From the NCBI GenBank assembly GCA_038328575.1, contig JBBQMD010000045.1:1-24093 (forward strand): a stretch of 24,093 bases of DNA, written 5' to 3'. Position 1 is the first letter of the stretch. Each line of letters starts with the position of its first letter. A program made the position numbers and the translations under genes. This DNA is from JACVCS01 sp038328575. Its GTDB lineage: Bacteria > Planctomycetota > Phycisphaerae > Phycisphaerales > UBA1924. The notes under the pieces were generated by a model. That model was given only the letters and a program-made list of their open reading frames with translations, had not been told where the DNA came from and did not search any database. Shown in pieces: positions 22,507 to 24,093 of this stretch.

Positions 22507-24093
22507 TCAGGCCGAGGCCGTCAAGGCCGCGTCGATCGCCTGCACTTCGAGATGGAGCTGCTTGAGTTGCGATTGGCTTTCCTCTACGAGCTTCGGCGGA
22601 GCCTTGGCAATATACCCCGGGTTTGACAATCGGCCTTCGATGTTCGCGATCTTTTTGTTGAGTTCGTCGCGCTGCTTCACCATCGCCTCGCGCGCGGCCT
22701 TCGCATCGCCACCAGCCGAGCTTTCGTCAGCGTTCTCGGACAACGCCGGGGCAGGTATGCCGCTGAGGCGGAGTTCCTGGCCGGCGAATCGCAACGTCAG
22801 CGTCCGCTCGCTTGGCGCGGGCGCGTCGGTCACGATCGAGGTCAGCCCGCACAGCGTCTGGACCACCCGCGGCGTCTGTGCCGCCAGCGCCTGCACCTTC
22901 TCGGACGCATGCAGCGTGAGCCGAGCCCGAGGCGGGATGCTCGCGGTGGCGCGAGTCTGGTTCACGATCGTGGCAAGCTCACGCACCTGCGCGACCGAAC
23001 GCTGCGCGATTTCGATGCTCGCCGACTCACCACCGCCGATCGTGGCACGTGGCCAGGGCGCGGCGCAGAGCAGCGTGGTCTGCGGGTGAGCAAGGCTCGC
23101 CCCGCCGATGCCATCGAGCGCGACGCCCTCGACTCGCGCGGGCGCGAGCTTGGACGCCTGCTCGTACGCCGCCTCGGTGACGAAAGGCATGATCGGGTGC
23201 ATGAGCCGCAGAATCGTCTCGATGCTCACGCGCAGGACCGCGCGCTGCGACTCGCTCTGCGCCACTGTCGGCTTGATCGCTTCGAGATAGAAGTCGCAGA
23301 AGTCTCGCCACAGCAGGTCATAACACGCCTCGGCGTACGCGCTGAACTCGTACGCGCGAATCGCCTCGTTGCACGAAGCGATCCCCGCGTTCAAGCGTGA
23401 GACCATCCAGCGGTCCACGGTGCTCAACTCCGCAAGCTTGAACTCACGCTCATCGCTCGGCAATTTCTCCAACATAAGAATCGCAAACCGGACCGCGTTC
23501 CACAGTTTGCTGGCAAAGTTTCGCCCCAGATCAAACTTTGGCGAGGTGTTCCTGCCAGTCTTTGAATCCTTCTGCACCGGCATCCGCACGTCCTGCGTCT
23601 GCGTGGTCATCTGGCAGAGCGTGAAGCGCATGGCATCGGCGCCGTGGCTGGCGATGATGTCCAGCGGGTCCACCCCGTTGCCGCCAGACTTAGACATCTT
23701 CTTGCCCTCGCCATCCTGCACCACGGCGTGGATGAACACCTCGCGGAAGGGCACGGGGCCGTCACCGCGGCCGGACTCGGAAAGAGTTCTGAGCGATGAG
23801 TGCTGAGTGCTGAGCGGGGAACCTGCGGGCGCATGCGCGCCGTCTTGATGTGCGATGTTCGATGTGCGATGTTCGCCGTTCCCGGGCCACCCTTCGGGCA
23901 TGAGGTAGCGGTTCATCATGACCATGCGCGACACCCACAGCGTGATGATCTCGCGCGCCGTGCTGAGCACGCTCGACGGGTTGTACGCCTCGAGCAACCC
24001 CTGAAACTGCGAGCCGGGCACCGAAGCCTCCGCCGCGGCGGGGTCGGGCCAGCCCATCGTGCTCAAGGGCCAGAGTGCGGAAGAGAACCAGGT
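22507..24093 (-). CDS. valS: Valyl-tRNA synthetase, C-terminal 528 residues (5' end outside the window)
   Basis: ValRS charges tRNA-Val. The visible part starts at TWFSSALWPLSTMGWPD, inside the catalytic domain, and continues with IITLWVSRMVMM, VPFREVFIHAVVQDGEG and the ATP-binding loop KKMSKSGGNGVDPLDII. The anticodon-binding helical domain follows (KFDLGRNFASKLWNAVRF; VDRWMVSRLNA; HPIMPFVTEAAYEQ). It ends in the C-terminal coiled coil (QRDELNKKIANIEGRL) typical of ValRS. Between MPEGWP and GPVPFREVF lie about 40 residues absent from normal ValRS, encoded by repeat-like DNA (23761-23880). The frame is preserved. The gene is otherwise complete to its TGA at 22507-22509. Confidence 0.95.
   Translation of the reverse strand, partial: TWFSSALWPLSTMGWPDPAAAEASVPGSQFQGLLEAYNPSSVLSTAREIITLWVSRMVMMNRYLMPEGWPGNGEHRTSNIAHQDGAHAPAGSPLSTQHSSLRTLSESGRGDGPVPFREVFIHAVVQDGEGKKMSKSGGNGVDPLDIIASHGADAMRFTLCQMTTQTQDVRMPVQKDSKTGRNTSPKFDLGRNFASKLWNAVRFAILMLEKLPSDEREFKLAELSTVDRWMVSRLNAGIASCNEAIRAYEFSAYAEACYDLLWRDFCDFYLEAIKPTVAQSESQRAVLRVSIETILRLMHPIMPFVTEAAYEQASKLAPARVEGVALDGIGGASLAHPQTTLLCAAPWPRATIGGGESASIEIAQRSVAQVRELATIVNQTRATASIPPRARLTLHASEKVQALAAQTPRVVQTLCGLTSIVTDAPAPSERTLTLRFAGQELRLSGIPAPALSENADESSAGGDAKAAREAMVKQRDELNKKIANIEGRLSNPGYIAKAPPKLVEESQSQLKQLHLEVQAIDAALTASA
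23761..23880 (-). repeat. In-frame repeat-like insertion within valS
   Basis: Two separate repeat tracts lie here. At 23846-23877 the word GATGTGCGATGTTC occurs twice (read on the minus strand as EHRTSNIAH in the protein). At 23786-23818 GAGTGCTGAGTGCTGAGCG-like 7-bp units occur (read as LSTQHSSL). Together they encode an extra segment placed just before the strand that leads to the KMSKS loop. Codon phase is kept. Confidence 0.75.

Noticed and set aside
23761..23880. CRISPR-like array inside valS
   Set aside because: Units are 7 and 14 bp with no spacers and the frame is coding; not a CRISPR repeat-spacer structure. The same holds for the tracts at 764-819 and 15403-15645.

Overview
The window is GC-rich bacterial DNA, most likely from Planctomycetota of the Phycisphaerae type. 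This is inferred from a decayed exported protein with a PAPGA-type PEP-CTERM-like tail, a dockerin-like exported amylase, the alternative GlmU-like protein, an exported HEAT-type protein, few clear Shine-Dalgarno sites, and short 'text-like' tandem repeats at gene ends. No search was run, so the taxon is a judgement.

Layout. Positions 1-700 hold no intact gene, only the remnant of a DUF4394-like surface protein. Positions 820-4648 (minus) are a bacterial NHEJ operon, ku then ligD. A tRNA-Thr follows at 4836, then an RlmI-like methyltransferase (plus). Its stop codon overlaps the start of darT by 4 bp, and darT is followed by darG: a complete DarTG DNA ADP-ribosylation toxin-antitoxin module (6103-7785) with base use unlike its neighbours. 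Downstream lies a heavily decayed SAM-methyltransferase pseudogene (minus), then prfC (RF3), tRNA-Tyr with a strong terminator, and a GlmU-like nucleotidyltransferase/acyltransferase.

The second half has an exported helical-repeat protein with an embedded receiver-like domain (minus), a roughly 0.9-kb intergenic region with G-rich and purine-rich tracts, an HTH-receiver response regulator (plus), an M42 aminopeptidase (minus), a YgfZ/GcvT-type folate-binding protein (plus), a secreted GH13 amylase with a dockerin-like end (minus), and a DUF1570-like zinc-protease lipoprotein (minus). The last gene is valS (minus), whose 5' part runs off the right edge.

The two themes most worth attention are the DarTG module close to an NHEJ operon, and families of short near-perfect repeats. 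The repeats sit directly behind stop codons (ligD, the response regulator, the peptidase) and also, in frame, inside the catalytic domain of valyl-tRNA synthetase. I saw no CRISPR array, insertion sequence, prophage or wholly unrecognised multi-gene system.
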